Assembly (NCBI GenBank): GCA_015039365.1
Contig: WION01000485.1
Span: 1 to 39,781, forward strand
Length of the DNA: 39,781 bases
Reading direction: 5' to 3'
Origin: Amanita rubescens
Lineage: Eukaryota > Basidiomycota > Agaricomycetes > Agaricales > Amanitaceae
Shown here piece after piece: positions 19,374 to 30,600 of the stretch (positions are counted from its first letter, which is position 1; each line of letters begins with the position of its first letter). Under the pieces are notes generated by a model. That model saw nothing but the letters and a program-made list of their open reading frames with translations, did not search any database and was not told the DNA's origin. A program made the position numbers and the translations under genes.

Positions 19374-22292
19374 AGAAAAGTTTTTGATAAACAGACATTG
19401 GAACGATTTCCAATTACACGACAATGGGATCATGTGATAGATCTAAAGGAAGGGTTTAAACCTAAAGTGGCAAAGAATTACCCATTATCAATTCATGAAG
19501 AACAGCTAATGAATAAATGGGTCGACGAACAACTCAAAAAAGGATATATTCGACCATCACAATCTCCGCAAGCATCTCCTTTCTTCTACGTCGCAAAAAA
19601 AGAAAAAGGAGAGTTGAGACCTTGCCAAGATTACCGATACATCAATAGCTGGACAAAACGGAACACCTATCCCCTTCCTCTGGTATCCGATTTATTATTA
19701 AAACTACGAAAAGCGAAATATTTCTCCAAGTTAGACCTCCGATGGGGTTACAATAATGTGCAAATAAAGAAAGGCGACGAATGGAAGGCCGCGTTTACAA
19801 CAAACTGTGGTCTCTTCAAACCTACCGTAATGCTTTTTGGATTATGCAATTCACTGTCAACATTTCAAACAATGATGAACGAATACTTCCGTGACATGAT
19901 AGCCGAAGGATGGCTAGTTGTCTACATTTACGACATGTTGATATATGGAGTGAACAAGGCAGAAACAAGGGAGCACACTCAGCAAGTCTTGCAACGGCTA
20001 AAAGAAAATGACCTATTCCTCAAATTAGAAAAATGCAAATTCGTCGCCAAAGAAGTTGAATTCCTTGGGATGATCGATAAAGAAGGAAAGATCATGATGG
20101 ACCCCGTAAAACTCGCTGGAATCAGCAAATGGCCTGAACCAAAAACCGTTAAACAAATCCGGTCATTTCTAGGGTTCACGAACTTTTACGGGAAATTTAT
20201 AGGAAATTACGCCAAAATAGTGGCTCCGCTCACGGAACTCACAAAGAAAACAGTTCTCTTCCAATGGGATGCAGAGTGTCAGAAAGCATTTGACACGTTA
20301 AAGGAGAAATTCCTAGAAGAACTGGTTCTAGTTATGCCAGATCCAACAAAACCATTTTTGTTAGAGACCGATGCATCAAACTGGGCGGTAGGAGCCATCC
20401 TAAAACAACGGGGATCTGATGGAGAACTGCACCCATGTGGATTTATCAGTCATCGGTTAAGCGATACCGAACAAAGATATCAAGTATACGATCGCGAGTT
20501 ATTAGCAATAAAGAAAGCCTTCGAAACCTGGAGACACCTTCTAAAAGGAAGCCCACACACGATTATGATCCATTGTGATCATAAGAATTTATCATATTAT
20601 AAACACCCACAGAAAATGACCGCCAGACAATCATGTTGGTGGCAAGAAATCACGGAGTTTGATATCAAATTAGAACACGTCCCTGGATCAAAACTTATTC
20701 AGGCAGATGCTTTATCGAGACGCCCTGACCATATTAATGAAGAAGAAGCAAAAGCAAAAGAAATCCCACAAACCATGATTACCGACGACATGGTCATTGC
20801 CGCAATCAATGTATCTTGGGCAGATAAAATCATCGAATTATTGCCACAAGACAAATTTGCTAAAGTTGTAATCGACAGTCTTAAACACGGAAAATTACCC
20901 CTCCGATCAAAGTTTAATGACTGGAAGAATGATAATGACATCATTCGTTATCAAGGACACGTATATGTACCTCAAAACGAAGAATTACAAAATGAAATAA
21001 TCAAGTCACATCACGACCCCATAGTTATGGGTCACCCTGGACGATTAAAGACACTAGAGCTAATCCGCCGTGATTATTATTGGCCTGGAATGACAACAAT
21101 CGTATCTAAATGGGTCAAAGGCTGTGCCTTATGTCAACAAATGAAGGTTAATACACATCCGATCACACCGGGTTTGATGGCTATTAAATCCCACGCCACA
21201 CACCCATTCAAACAAGTTTCTATGGACTTCATCACAGATCTGCCAATTATCAACGGTTTTGATTCTGTTTTGACCATGGTCGATCAAGGCTTAACAAAGG
21301 GCGTAATATTCATACCATGCAAAAAATCTTTCACCGCTATGGATACCGCCAATTCCTACATCAACGATGTTTACAAACGTTATGGGTTACCGACAACCCT
21401 TATTTCCGATAGAGGACCACAATTTACCTCCAAAGTTTTCGAAGCAAAATCTTCAGAATTAATCATAGAAAGTCGACCGCCTTTCATCCACAAACTGACG
21501 GAGAATCGGAACAACTCAATCAGGAGCTAGAAACCTACCTCCAACTATACTGTGTTGATCATCCGAAACAATGGAAAGATCACCTGCCATTAGCAGAATT
21601 CGCGCACAATCAACGGATACACCAATCTACCAAGATGACTCTGTTTGAAATCATGTTTGGAATAGAACCTGTGGCTATCCCCACAGCATTTCCGCGAATC
21701 AATGTACCCGCCGCTGAAGACCGCTTCAAGGTCCTAACGCAAATACGAGATGAAGCTCTCGCTGCACACAAATTAGCTAGACAGCTAATGACTCAACGTG
21801 TTAAAGGAAAATCTCCCGTGTTCAAAGAAGGAGACCTAGTATGGCTAGACTCAAGAAATCTAAAAACAGGACAGATAAGAAAATTCTCCCCTAGACGAGA
21901 AGGACCATTCAAGATCGAAAAGATCTTAGGACCTGTCACCGCAAAATTAGAACTTCCCCCAAGATGGAAGATTCACCCTGTTTTTCATGTTTCACTCTTA
22001 ACACCTTATCATGAGAACGAAACACATGGTCCAAACTTTACAAGACCAACCCCAGATCTTATAGATAACAAAGAAGAATACGAAATCGAGACAATTATGT
22101 ATCTCACACCGAAGAAAAGGAAACCAATGGCAATTTCTAGTCAAATGGAAAGGTTATCCGACATCTGACAATTCATGGGAAACCGAGGAAAACTTAGAAC
22201 ATTCCAAGGAGACCTTAAACGAATATAAGGAACAACATGGAATCACAGCAATCATCCCCACTACTCATAAACAACAAAAATGCCGCTCTTGA
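19374..22292 (+). pseudogene. RT, RNase H, integrase and chromodomain of El2 pol
   Basis: RT motifs are RPCQDYRYINSWTKRNTYPLP, FSKLDLRWGYNNVQI with the first catalytic Asp, and MLFGLCNSLSTFQ. The palm motif is VVYIYDMLIYG: the first Asp of YIDD is Tyr (codon 19929-19931). RNase H has ETDASNWAVGAIL, a Glu in DRELLAIKKA and QADALSRRPD. Integrase shows the HHCC finger (GHPGRLKT, CALCQQ) and both core Asps. A 7-base deletion near 21443 relative to El1 shifts the frame before the Glu. The frame returns at 21635-22168 with the GPF module, and a 4-base insertion near 22098 destroys the chromodomain. Confidence 0.9.
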
Positions 22293-25050
22293 AACCATGT
22301 CCTCCCCTATTAATAACCCCCTTGCCGCTGATACCCCAGCCGCTTCAACAGTCATCGAGGAAACCGTCCCTCCGACCCCTTCTAGAGAGGAATCACCTGC
22401 ACCATTGCCAATTCCTCCTCCTACCTGTATGTTACATTGCACATCCATCGCTACAGAATGGTTCCCTATAATCCCCTCTGACGAGGAATTCATGCCACAA
22501 GATGAAGATTCTTTATCTTCTAATTCATCTTATACCTTCCCACCATCAAACACTTCTACAATAGAAGAGCTAATGCGAAGCATTACAGATATGGGGAACG
22601 CTATTCTCCCTGACACCCCTGTGCCACCTGAAATACAGGAAATGGTAGCTCAAGTATTCGCAACCAGAGATCAACTGGTTATCACCTATGCACGCGGACC
22701 ACTTCCCGACACTACCCCTGCTGATATCCGAATCATGAGAGAAGGATTACTCATGTTCATGATGAAAATATATAAAACTATATATTATAATGATAATATA
22801 TTGCAGATATTTCTTATCTTATCAGATTATCTTATCTTATCTGAAGATAAGATAGTATGATCTTATCTATCTCCATTAGTATAGATTAAGTAGATATAAA
22901 TACGCTTGCATCATAGTTACTAGACATGATTCCTTATGAATCATATGTCGTCATTCTACAGCAATCTGTCAAGAATGAACTCTATAATATCTGTCATACA
23001 GCAATATGTCAGATATGACAGAACCCTATAATTTCTGTCAATCATTATGACTAGGAATAGATCATATGATACGTTATGACTCACATATTGTCATATGATG
23101 AGTCAAAATGATGATAGCTGTGTAATACAATACACACCTTATCATCCAATAGGATAAGGTCCGTAGATAGCATAGTTTACACTTATTTGTATCTCAGACA
23201 ATATATAAGGAGGGACAATTCGTCGTATCCTCCTAACTTCTAACTCTCATCCACACATCTTATAGTTGAGCCTCAGCTCCTATAAAGTCCCCCAACACAC
23301 TCCTACCTTCACAGTAAGTAGGTTCCTTACTCAGTCACATGCGCTGCGCTGCTGCGTTGGACTCCATGACGGGAGAAACCAACTTCATCAGTTCAATACC
23401 ACCGCCTTTACCGTGGGGATTCCCCCTATCGATGAAGAACTTTTCAACAACTATTTTGAAAGAGCAAGAGCTGTTGCCGCCACCAATGCCGCTACAGCTG
23501 CCGCCATTTCTGCCGCCGCCAATGCTGTTACCGCCGAACTCAATATTGTCACCGCTAATGCCATCGCCGATGACGAAATTAATGAAAGACTCGTCAACCC
23601 CATTTCAATCCCTATCGTCTTCCCAGAAGACACCCCATCACCAAGGCCCCTCTATACCCCATTGGATTTAATGAGGGAAACCCATGCTCGATCTACGAGC
23701 CCGACGCCTAGACTCCCTGCTGAAGGACCTATTCCTAGGTTCTTATTTCAACATGCCTCCACCCTTGACGATAACTTCAATGTACCTGCACCTAACATTC
23801 CCGCCGTAGACGTCATTTTGATGCATTACGCCATCCCTTCCTTCGTCAATTCGATGATTCAACGAGCCTTTTACCGAATCTGGATGCTATTTACGTCCTG
23901 GACTTTTGCCAACAACTACCTGTTCATCTTGAATAGATATGTTCGCCCCGACTTGATGGCCCTCATTAACGTCATCATTAATCTTACCTGCCGGTTCCGA
24001 GAACCGCACCGTAACCGTTGGATCACCCTGATGATCTGGAACAATATCCATTGGTTCTGTGACCTACAAGGAGACGTATACCTCAAAGAAGCCATCCATC
24101 TTACCACTGCTGGACACCGACACCACTTCATCCAACCAATGCGACAACCCGCTTTAGACACTGGAATGGCCTGGATGCATGGACACCCTGTATTTCCCTG
24201 TACTCCTGTCATCGCTACCCTCGAACGTATTCGACAACTCAACAACTGTCTCAATCCAATGTTGACTCCCGATGGTTGGGATATAACTATACTACGACAA
24301 CTGCAAACGACGATTAACAATCTCATATGGAGGAATGATTGCAACCCTCACAGGCCCAACAACAGCAACAAATACCAAGACGCCGCCGTCATCGCACTTC
24401 AGACAGGGCATACTATTGAAGGACACGATGTCCCTATTCCCGAGAACCCAACACGCCGCACCATCTTCCATCTGCACGGACCCGATCCCTCAGCTGAACA
24501 ACTAGTATCATTCGAACCAAATAACCTAGCCTTTGATGGAGAAGATATTCCTGGAACTCAAGGCTGTTACATGTGCGGAGGCCCACATCATACTACCGAA
24601 CATCATAGACGACGAGAAATATGTCAAGGCCCGATGCATGAAGAGACCCCTCCTCCCACTTACCCGGATGCTATAACGCAGCCACCGCCCACACCATTTG
24701 AACAAATTCTTGAACAACGTGTTACTACTGCGTCGCCCATTACTAGTATTGATTCCGCTCAACTCGAACAAGGCGAACCCTCTCCCCTTATTGCTAGAAG
24801 ACGACGAGGAACAAATACTCACCCCCCCAGCAACCGCTTCACCACTACTACTACCGGACCCCCACCATCACAACGAAACCTTGGAAATTGCTGAGGTCAA
24901 TCTACACGAGGACAGCCGACACGACCCGTCGCTACTATGACCGCCTCGAATACACGAGAAGAGCAACCAACTCTTCAAGAACGACTTACTGATAACCGCC
25001 GTCATCCCTGGCAAGGAAATGAAGACTCTTACACCTACGACAGCGATGCC
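22237..25050 (+). pseudogene. Extra 3' ORF of El2 (env position), interrupted by an LTR
   Basis: The ATG at 22237 lies in the same place over the end of pol as in El1, and the frame runs without a stop to 22759, where the 631-bp LTR sits. It resumes at 23396 in the same frame and continues to TGA 24892-24894. In El1 this codon is CAA, so the older reading went on past 25040. Without the LTR there is one nonsense codon in about 700, making this the better-kept copy. It has the Ala-rich helix ATAAAISAAANAV, the motifs AFYRIW and NNYLFILNRYVRP, the knuckle CYMCGGPHHTTEHH and an Arg-rich stretch (ARRRRGTN) near the end. Function unknown. Confidence 0.75.
22760..23390. repeat. Solo LTR of a third family inside El2
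   Basis: This 631-bp insertion runs from TGATGAAAATA to ACTTCATCA, with inverted ends TGATGAA/TTCATCA. It is bounded by GTTCA at 22755-22759 and 23391-23395. El1 has the uninterrupted site. AT-rich left half with repeated TCTTATC; TATATAAG at about 23203 could be its promoter, followed by a CT-rich leader-like stretch, which suggests plus orientation. Confidence 0.9.
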
Positions 25051-25352
25051 ACATTCATCGTTTATCATATGCTATTCCATTTTATCACATGTAAACCGTT
25101 TCATTATCACATGCAGTCCTACTTACTATATTTGCATATATACCTTGTACTATATAAACTACGCAAATATACGACTCGGTAGACCTCAGTCTAGTTTTAA
25201 CAGTCAAAATCTGTCTCGTTATCATCTAAGCTCCCTTGAGGACTTATCCGATAACACCTCTATTCTTTGAACGTTCTTAAGTGCCGGAACTCCCTTGAGG
25301 AACCTATGGTGCCTGATAGGCTTGACTTATCAGTGAATGGACAAACGTAACA
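25051..25352 (+). repeat. Truncated 3' LTR of El2
   Basis: Only the part from ACATTCATCG on is present (302 bp). About 94 bp of the LTR start and the preceding PPT region are deleted relative to El1. The 3' end GTAACA and the CTAAT duplication are intact. Confidence 0.9.
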
Positions 25353-25355
25353 CTA

Positions 25356-25633
25356 ATGACTATTTTCACATGTTAACTGTTCTTTTATCACATGCATTCC
25401 ACTTACCATATTTGCATATGTACCTTGTACTACTATATAAAAGACACACAAATATACAACTAGACCTTAGTCTAGTTTTAACAGTCAAATCTGTACTCTT
25501 ATCACTTAAGCTCCCTTGAGGACTTAATTGATAAACCGCTCATACACTTGAACGTTCTTAAGTGCTGGAACTCCCTTGCGGAACCTACGGTACCAGCTGA
25601 GCTTGACTTAGCTGTGAACAAACAAACATAACA
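25356..25633 (+). repeat. Right piece of the old LTR
   Basis: Begins with the second ATGACTAT copy (25356-25363) and continues the LTR broken at 15687, ending AAACATAACA at 25633. It is clearly diverged from the El1/El2 LTRs yet keeps TATATAA and AGTCTAGTTTTA (25469-25480). Confidence 0.85.
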
Positions 25634-25672
25634 CAAATGTTGTGGATCACTGCCATCAGTACTGCCACATCT

Positions 25673-26969
25673 CTATGTGTCTTTCATGTTTTCAGCAGGG
25701 CTGAGGCCTTTGAGGGCAGGAAAACAACCCTTCAGCATCCCAAAGGCATGCTCAACATGTGTATGAAATGATGAGAGATGATTATTGAAGTGGCGATGGC
25801 ATTGTTTCTCCACAGGCTGGTCTTTGTATCTGTCAAGATCTGGCTCTGTAAAAGGGCGCAAGACATATGGTGAAGATGGATATCCTGAGATCTGGCATTA
25901 GTTTACACATCATCTATAAATAATATATACTTACCTTTATCAGCCATCACATACTTTCCTTCCTTAAAGTAAGTTGCCCTGTGCTTGTAGACATAGGATG
26001 ACTTCCAGACTGTGACATCAGGAACAGAACCCAGGCCACCCCAATTCATGGGCAATAAATCTCTTTTCATGATCAACAATCCCCTGAACATTGATCTAAC
26101 AAATTAATCCAATAGTAGTAACATAGATATGTATGCAAGGGGCAACTCACTGCAGGAAACTTTTTTCTACAATAATAAACATTACCATTGTCCTTTGGCT
26201 CCCTGACTAGTCAAATGAGGGTACCATCAAGGGCACCAAGACAATCAGGGAAACCAAAGTGCTCCAGAATGTAGTCAGACACCTCTTGTTGCCTTCCTAC
26301 ATTTCCCCAGCTGAGGGTAGATGGGCCTAGTTGCCTTAGGGCCTTTGAAATACATTGACAATAGAGAAAAACAGAGCCAATCCCAATACCCAAGTCATAG
26401 GCTGGCTGGAGTGAATCAGAGCCCTGGATCCCATATCTGATCAAGAAGCAGGCTAATTGATAGCATACAGGGCGCTGAGGCTTTCTGCCAGTGGATTGGA
26501 ACAACTTAGGGTTTTGTTCCAGAAGTTGGACAAGTGTGTCAAATGTATGACACCCAACTCTTATACAATAGTCAGACATTTAACTTGTCAATGTTGAATT
26601 GGTTTACCTAAACTTATGACAAAAATGCCTATCAGGCCATTGAAGAGCAATGTCAAATAACTGGTGACATTTCTCAAATTGATCATATTGCCCTCGTGAG
26701 CTATCACCTGACAATGATCCAGCAAGACCAAGCAATGAAGACCCAGAAAGTAGCATGGACTGGTAGTGCACATCATCATCAAATTCTGAGCCTTCATTTG
26801 AATCAGAATCAGAGTTGGCACTGGTATCTGCCAAACTCTGATCAGAACTCATCATTTTATCATCAAGGGTAGTCTGAAGTGCTTGAGTGGCAGCAATGAC
26901 ATTTGACTGGACAGCTGCAAGGATGAGCAGCTCTTGTATCTCGTGTTTGGTGCGGAAAGCAGTGGGCAT
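25673..26969 (-). pseudogene. PIF/Harbinger (HARBI1-like) transposase relic
   Basis: Read from 26969, an acidic/serine-rich N-terminal segment leads into a helical domain (26579-26211) with FLIRYGIQGSDSLQ. The first DDE Asp is in CLGALDGTLI and the second in YVMADKG. The Glu is in VEHAFGMLKGCFPALKG near the end. Likely introns include GTGAGT...TTAG at about 26152-26098 and GTAAGT...TCAG after ADKG. In GW-P-GSVPDVTVW an extra G in the CCTGGG run (about 26030) breaks the frame. Transposon ends and the usual 3-bp TA-rich duplication were not found. Confidence 0.8.
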
Positions 26970-27021
26970 GATGACAGGAAGCTAGATGCACAGAGTCCAA
27001 ACGAAGCACAATGTGCGTGAT

Positions 27022-27187
27022 GTGTGATGTCACATCACACGGTCAATTTACTGCGCCCACCCCGCTGCTGCCCGCACCCAATGTATTATATTTATTGTAC
27101 AATACATTTTGTGTCAAATACAATGTAACTACACCATGTAGACAAGAGGCGCGTCGAAATTCGACGTGCGTGATGTGTTACATCACG
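27022..27187. repeat. Pair of strong palindromes upstream of MSH2
   Basis: GTGTGATGTCACATCACAC (27022-27040) is a perfect hairpin. A sister copy, CGTGATGTgttACATCACG, lies at 27169-27187. Both follow GTGCGTGAT-like sequence, and CGTCGAAATTCGACG at about 27152-27166 is a third palindrome. They may be the subterminal parts of a small DNA element or of the Harbinger relic; no TSD was found. Confidence 0.5.
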
Positions 27188-27226
27188 TCTCCCACACTAA
27201 ACCCTCGGCTATCACGGACCTGGTGA

Positions 27227-27625
27227 TGAACTCGTGAACTAAGAGAGAATGTCTAAAGGCGGTCGGCCTAAAGCGGTAGGTCAATTGAAACCTATTGAAA
27301 CTCAGTTAGGACCTATATGCGCTACACCTATAGTTGGACAGCCGTTCCCTTCTTTATAGATTACGCGAAGATTTAACGTCGGTGTCGAGAAAAAGCGACT
27401 TTCAGCCTCATTACTAGTGAGTCACAATCATGTTAACCAAGCCACAAAAGGCTCAAACTGTGGGATCTCCAGGTGCTAAGTCGCCCAACGCCGCGAAGGT
27501 TTAACGCTGGTGTCGGGAAATCCGTTAAAAAAGCCATAAAATTAGTGAGTTGACTTCAAGTCTGCCCAGTTCTATTAAGCTTAAAATGCGGGGGCATCAG
27601 GTCCCTGGAAATACAACTTTCAACA
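27227..27625 (+). promoter_or_regulatory. Upstream region of MSH2 with a duplicated segment
   Basis: No coding frame. A segment starting CGCGAAGATTTAACGTCGGT (about 27364) recurs about 129 bp later as CGCGAAGGTTTAACGCTGGT (about 27493). Both copies end in an ATTAGTGAGT-like sequence. The copies are diverged, so the duplication is not recent. It could hold promoter elements or a 5' UTR intron; neither can be fixed from sequence. Confidence 0.4.
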
Positions 27626-30600
27626 ATGTACGGGAAAGAGAAGGACGCCGAACACTGGCGAGACTCGGTGGACCAAACTACAGACCCTGGCTTCATTTCA
27701 TTCTTCTCGAAGCTACCCACAAAATCTCCTGAAACAGGAACACTTCGGCTATTCTTCCGAGAATCTTTTTATGCTGCCTACGGACCCGATGCGGAATACA
27801 TTGCCCAACATGTATACCATACAAATTCAGTGCTCCGCTATCTGGGCCAAGGTGGAAGACTTGCTGGTCTTCCAAGTGTTTCCATGAAGGTGTCTGTAGC
27901 CCAAACATTTCTCCGCGAGGCGTTGACTACGAAACAACTACGTGTTGAGATCTGGTCCCCAGAACCGGGACAGGGCAAAAAAAGCCCCAAGTTTAAATTG
28001 GATAAAGAGGTAAATCTTCTAAGCCTTTTGCGTTAATAGTGCTCATTTTCGCGAATAGGCGTCTCCGGGCAATCTTCAAGCAGTAGAAGACCTACTTTTC
28101 GTCGACTCCAACTTACTTTCGTCGCCCGTTGTGATGTCCATCAAACCGGCAACGACGATCAATTCTGGTTCCAAAGCAAAAGTGAAAACACTTGGAGTCG
28201 CTTTTGCCGATACCAGCGTTCGCGAATTGGGCATGACTGAATTCATTGATAACGACTTATTCTCAAATATAGAAGTAAGTTTGTATTAAGTGCGATGAAC
28301 ATTCGATGCTTGACTGGAGCAAAGTCCTTTGTCATCCAGCTTTCCGTGAAAGAAGCCATCATTCCAACGGGAACTATTTCTGGTGCGACGGAACGCGATG
28401 TAGACCTAAATAAGCTCCGGGCCGTATTAGAACGATGCGGTGTCGTAATAACTGAGCGGAAACCAAGTCTGCAAATTTGCCTATGCCGTTGACCTGGTCT
28501 AATGAATGATAGGTGAATTCAACGCCAAAAATGCAGCTGAGAACCTCTTGCGTCTCCTCAATCCAACTCATCTTCCATCCATGGCTGACCCATCTATTTC
28601 GATTCGTAAGATATTATCATGGTATTGTTAACATCACTGATGCAAAGTAGCACAACTGTCCTTGCCAAATGCGCCATCTGCTCTCACTGCATTAATCTCC
28701 TATTTATCTCTTTCTTCTGACCCTGCAAATCATGAAACTTACAAACTGCGTACCCATGATCTCACGCAATACATGAGACTGGACGCCAGCGCACTAAAAG
28801 CCTTGAATCTCAACGAGTCGCATGGAAAGAGTGTGAGCCATGTTAGAATCAAATCGGGATAAAAGAATATCTCACATTTTTATGATAGGTGACTGCGGCT
28901 CGCAACACTACATTGCTTGGCCTTCTTAATAAATGTAAGACGGCGCAGGGTACAAGGCTGCTGGCCACGTGGCTCCGACAACCATTAGTGAACCATCATG
29001 AGATACGTATGTTTTATTCTCATATGATTTTCAAAGGCATGACTCCTGACCCCTGCCAGAAAAGCGCCTTGACCTTGTGGAAACTTTTGTTATAGATGCA
29101 GATAGCCGTCACACCCTTCAGGTAATGTTGTTTTTTGCTGCCCTTTGCGCAACTGAAGTCTCTGTAGAACGATCATATGAAATTTATACCGGACTTACAA
29201 AGATTGATCAAGCGCTTCCGAAGATCCGTCTCGTCGCTCGAGGATGTTGTACGAGTTTATCAGGTTGTGCTTAAGGTTTCTTAGTTTTATGATTTCTGCT
29301 AAATTGGCGCTTCTGACCTGGAGTTCAAGTTACCCAACATGACTGAGACTCTGGAAAGCGTACAATGCAAGGAAGACTATGTGCAACTGTTGAAAGACGT
29401 ATACATTCAACCCCTACACGTCAGAATTACTTGTCTCCTGTAGTTACATTTATACTAACTCATCATAGGAATGCCGCAGCAACCTTGAAAAGTATAGCGA
29501 TATGGTTGAGCAAACGTTGGATCTCAACGAACTAGACAATCACAAATATGTTATTAAACCTGATTACGACCCAAAACTCCGCGAACTGTCAAAAAAACTA
29601 ACAGAGGTGATTATCATCCATATTTCAAACATCGTTTGATTAAGAACCCGAAGGTACGAGATGAGCTTGACAAGGAGCATGTCGAGGTGGGTGATGACCT
29701 GGGCATGGAACTCGATAAGAAGCTCCATCTCGAGAACAATCAAGTCTACGGATATTGTTTGCGTCTGACAAAGAATGTGAGTTACTGACTACTGCATTTC
29801 TCCAATCAAGTTAAGAACTGACCCGTCCATAGGATGCAAAGGGTATCTCAAAGAAATACATCGAGCTCGGAACTAATAAAAGCGGCGTATTTTTCACGAC
29901 GAAAAATTTGAAAAGCCTATCTGAACGATTCAGAGAGCTATCCCAGTCCTACATTCAAACGCAGGCTGGCCTCGTGAGAGAAGTTGTTAACATAGCTGGT
30001 ACGTCCTTGACTCCATTCCGAACATTACTATTTATTCCAAATAGCAACGTATACTCCCGTACTCGAATCTCTCGACTGCGTTATTGCTCATCTGGACGTT
30101 ATTCTCAGGTGTTCTACTTCTTTACATGCATTAAGACACCGTTCTTACTTTCATTAGTTTTGCCTACGTCTCCGCCAGCGCCCCCGAACCATACATCAGG
30201 CCTCGACTTGTTAACTCAGGTTTCTGTATTTTAATCATCAGCCTACCTAATCTAACTTATTCTTAAGGCTATGGTGACCTGATTCTGAGAGATGCAAGGC
30301 ATCCATGTCTGGAAGTCCAGGAAGAAATCCATTTTATACCTAATGATGTCGAAATGATAAAAGGTAATCAATACCATCTCAATAGTTTCTACTTCTCCGA
30401 CGCATTTGTTAGGGAAGAGTGAATTTCAAATCATTAGTATGTTACATATTGAGTGTCGTTAAACAAACTTGTAACATCGCTCCAGCAGGACCAAACATGG
30501 GAGGGAAGTCAACGTACATACGGCAAGTACGTAGACCCGTACTTGAGATTCGCCAACTCACTAATCTTGACAGGTGGGCGTTATTGCACTAATGAGTCAA

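Larger units (their letters stand above)
16465..25352 (+). mobile_element. El2: Ty3/Gypsy chromovirus copy with near-complete coding layout
   Basis: 8888 bp, including a 631-bp LTR inserted later. The target duplication CTAAT lies at 16460-16464 and 25353-25357. Order: LTR, PBS, gag with zinc knuckle, protease, RT, RNase H, integrase, chromodomain, extra ORF, truncated 3' LTR. It overlaps the right terminus of the MITE, and CTAAT includes the last bases of the MITE TIR. It is inactivated by stops, at least three frameshifts, an RT active-site change and loss of the PPT and the start of the 3' LTR. Confidence 0.95.
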
